The position numbers and the translations under genes were made by a program. A stretch of 18,063 nt of DNA, from positions 1-18,063 of the forward strand of contig JADKAV010000034.1 in NCBI GenBank assembly GCA_016719135.1, read 5' to 3'. This DNA is from Micrococcales bacterium. GTDB lineage: Bacteria > Actinomycetota > Actinomycetes > S36-B12 > UBA10799. Shown here piece by piece: positions 16,072-18,063 of this stretch. The notes under the pieces are model-generated. The model did no database searches and was not told the origin of the DNA. It saw nothing but the letters and a program-made list of their open reading frames with translations. Numbering within the stretch: position 1 is the stretch's first letter; every line of letters begins with the position of its first letter.

Positions 16072-18063
16072 CTAGGTCGCTTCGTGTAGGCCGGGCAGTG
16101 GATGCTCGCGCTCCAAGGCGGTGCCCTCGATGTCCACGTTGGGGAGCAGTCGGTCGAGCCAACCGGGAAGCCACCACGCCGCATTGCCCGCGACGTGCAT
16201 CACGGCCGGCATCAGCACGAGCCGCACGACGAACGCGTCTATGAGCACTCCGATCGCCAGACCGAAGCCGATGGGACGCACCAGAACCAAGTGGGAGAAC
16301 GCGAAGCCGGCGAACACGGAGGTCATGATGACTGCCGCGGCGATGACCACCTTCCGCCCGCCCCGCACACCAGCTGCCACCGCGAGCCGGGCAGGAGCAC
16401 CGTGCGCGTGCGCCTCCCGCATCCCCGAGCCGATGAACAGTTGGTAGTCCATCGCAAGCCCGAACAAAACTCCGAGCACGATGATCGGCACGAAGTTCAA
16501 CACGGGCCTCGGTTGATGGACACCGAACATCGTATCCAGCCATCCCCACTGGAAGACGGCCACCACCGCACCCATCGCGGCGAGGAACGACAGGATGAAG
16601 CCCGCGCCGGCGATCAATGGCACCAGCAGCGAGCGGAACACGATTGTCAACAGGATCAGCGTGAGGCCCACCACCACCGCGAGGTACACAGGCAAGGCGT
16701 CGGACAGTTTGCTGGAGATGTCGATGTTCCCCGTGGCTTGTCCGGCGACGTCGAACTGGACAGCGCCGGGTAGCGGTGACATCGCGCGCAGATCGTTGAC
16801 CAGCTGTTCGGTCGACTCGCTGGCCGGGCCGTCGCGCGGGATGACCTGGAACACGAAGTAGTACCGGCTGTCGTTCACCGCGATGGGCGCTGCCGCTACG
16901 ACATCGTCCTGCGCCATCAATAGTTCGGCGATGTCGGCCTGGAACATCAGGGCATCGTCTTCCGGCACGGGTTGCGGCGTGCGGGCGACCACCACCAGCG
17001 GCCCGTTCTGGCCGGCACCGAACTCCTCGGCCACGGTCGCGTAGGTCCGGTACGCGGTGGAGTCCTGGGGCTGCGCGGACCCGTCGGGAAGTCCCAAGCG
17101 CATCGACGCCGCGGGAATCGCCAGGATCAGCAGCGCTGCCACGGGGATCACGATCGACAAGACCGCTTGCCAGGCCGGCATTGGACGGACCGGCTTCTCC
17201 CCGGCGTTCCTCAGCACCGATCGACGTGCGCGCCTTGCGGCCGAAGACCCGTGGTCGATCAAACTCAACAGGGCGGGGATCATGGTGATGGCTACGACTA
17301 CGGCAACCGCCACGCATACAGCCCCGACGCTGCCCATCACACCGAGGAAAGGGATGCCGGTCAGGTTCAGGGCGAGCAACGCGACGATCACGGTGGAGCC
17401 TGCGAACACCACAGCGTTGCCTGCGGTCCCGTTGGCCAGTCCGATCGACTCGTGCAGGTCCATGCCGACGTGGTACTGGCGACGGTGCCGGTTGATGATG
17501 AACAGTGCGTAGTCGATGCCCACGGCCAAACCGAGCATCACGCCGAGCGCGGGGGTCACCGACGTCATGTCAACCAGCCCGGAGAACGCCATGGATCCGG
17601 CCACTCCGATTCCCACACCGATCAGCGAGGAGATCAACGGCAGAATCGTGGCCAGCAGCGACGTGAGCGTGATCAGCAGGACGGCGGCAGCGACCATCAA
17701 CCCGGCCACCTCTCCCGGCCCGATCAGCCCGGAGACATCGGAGGCCAACTCGACCGAGTAGTCGACCGTGACGCCATCGATATCTATCTGTTCGAGGGCT
17801 CGCGCAACGTCGTTCTTCACCTCTTGCGGAAGATCGGTCATGCTCTGGTCGAACAGGATGGTCGCCAGCCCGGTGGCTCGGTCCTCCGAGATCGAGGTGA
17901 TGCCTGGGTGCTCCGAGCAGCTGGGTGCCAGGCGTTTCCTGTTTGCCCTGGTGATGCTCTGCTTGCCCTGGTCGAGGGTCTTCTGTTGCGCCTGGAGTGC
18001 AGCGGCCGTCTGATCGAGCTGCGCCTGACGGTCTGCGAACGCATCGGGGTCGTCGGCGCGGGA
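16072..18063 (-). CDS. MMPL/RND-family membrane transporter, N-terminus beyond the window
   Basis: The frame is open from the window edge to TAG 16074-16072, 663 residues. The outermost part (DRQAQLDQTAAALQAQQKTL) is a Gln/Ala-rich helical stretch of the first periplasmic loop. Then come membrane segments with GLAVGIDYALFIINRHRR and, in the second half, GLAMDYQLFIGSGMREAH: the paired GxxxDY motifs of MMPL transporters, whose Asp-Tyr pair relays protons. A second extracytoplasmic domain (LGLPDGSAQPQDSTAYRTYA to NIDISSKLSDALPVY) separates the two halves. Such proteins export lipids, drugs or siderophores; the cargo cannot be told. A short odd stretch (TRANRKRLAPSCSE, about 17925-17965) may hide a compensating indel pair. 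It converges with the oxidoreductase gene (21-nt gap). Confidence 0.9.
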   Translation of the reverse strand, partial: SRADDPDAFADRQAQLDQTAAALQAQQKTLDQGKQSITRANRKRLAPSCSEHPGITSISEDRATGLATILFDQSMTDLPQEVKNDVARALEQIDIDGVTVDYSVELASDVSGLIGPGEVAGLMVAAAVLLITLTSLLATILPLISSLIGVGIGVAGSMAFSGLVDMTSVTPALGVMLGLAVGIDYALFIINRHRRQYHVGMDLHESIGLANGTAGNAVVFAGSTVIVALLALNLTGIPFLGVMGSVGAVCVAVAVVVAITMIPALLSLIDHGSSAARRARRSVLRNAGEKPVRPMPAWQAVLSIVIPVAALLILAIPAASMRLGLPDGSAQPQDSTAYRTYATVAEEFGAGQNGPLVVVARTPQPVPEDDALMFQADIAELLMAQDDVVAAAPIAVNDSRYYFVFQVIPRDGPASESTEQLVNDLRAMSPLPGAVQFDVAGQATGNIDISSKLSDALPVYLAVVVGLTLILLTIVFRSLLVPLIAGAGFILSFLAAMGAVVAVFQWGWLDTMFGVHQPRPVLNFVPIIVLGVLFGLAMDYQLFIGSGMREAHAHGAPARLAVAAGVRGGRKVVIAAAVIMTSVFAGFAFSHLVLVRPIGFGLAIGVLIDAFVVRLVLMPAVMHVAGNAAWWLPGWLDRLLPNVDIEGTALEREHPLPGLHEAT

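Overview
The window is high-GC, densely packed DNA from an actinobacterium (order not resolved). The evidence is the GC-rich third codon positions, the GTG/ATG starts, the mycobacterial-type proteins (MutA/MutB/MeaB, an MMPL transporter, a saccharopine-dehydrogenase-like protein resembling mycobacterial Rv2449c) and promoters in which a TAnnnT -10 box sits 6-9 nt before the start codon, the leaderless-transcript arrangement of this phylum. No tRNA, rRNA, CRISPR array, insertion sequence or phage gene was seen.

Layout. 1-1948: 3' part of a secreted IgGFc-binding-like surface protein with an Ig-like domain and an EP-rich linker, lower in GC than its neighbours and probably frameshifted near its end; a hairpin terminator follows. 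2057-7006: operon mutA-mutB-meaB, the B12-dependent methylmalonyl-CoA mutase and its GTPase chaperone, which convert propionate-derived methylmalonyl-CoA to succinyl-CoA. 7007-7444: non-coding, with four copies of a roughly 17-nt repeat arranged head-to-head, then extremely GC-rich palindromic DNA. 7445-8629: secreted metzincin-type zinc protease with an FnIII-like domain. 8663-10928: membrane-anchored GH31 enzyme carrying the sulfoquinovosidase signature. 10967-12673: GNAT acetyltransferase and a saccharopine-dehydrogenase-like oxidoreductase. 12704-13072 (-): VanZ-like membrane protein, divergent from 13096-14265, a DUF1801 protein coupled to an enoyl-CoA hydratase. 14270-15040 (-): three membrane helices fused to an AlbA_2 (Schlafen-type) domain, divergent from 15066-16050, an NADP-dependent oxidoreductase. 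16072-18063 (-): C-terminal part of an MMPL/RND transporter that runs off the window.

Two points matter most to a reader. First, at least six genes contain single-base shifts, mostly in short homopolymers and twice as compensating pairs inside conserved proteins; this looks like raw-read or assembly error rather than gene decay, so several reading frames below are given in corrected form. Second, nearly every transcription unit has a TAnnnT box 6-9 nt before its start codon, and both divergent gene pairs share one symmetric AnnnTAnnnT element that would serve as -10 box in both directions.

No complete novel defence or mobile system is visible. The best leads are the surface-tethered sulfoquinovosidase, the membrane-AlbA_2 fusion, the four-copy intergenic repeat and the shared symmetric promoters.
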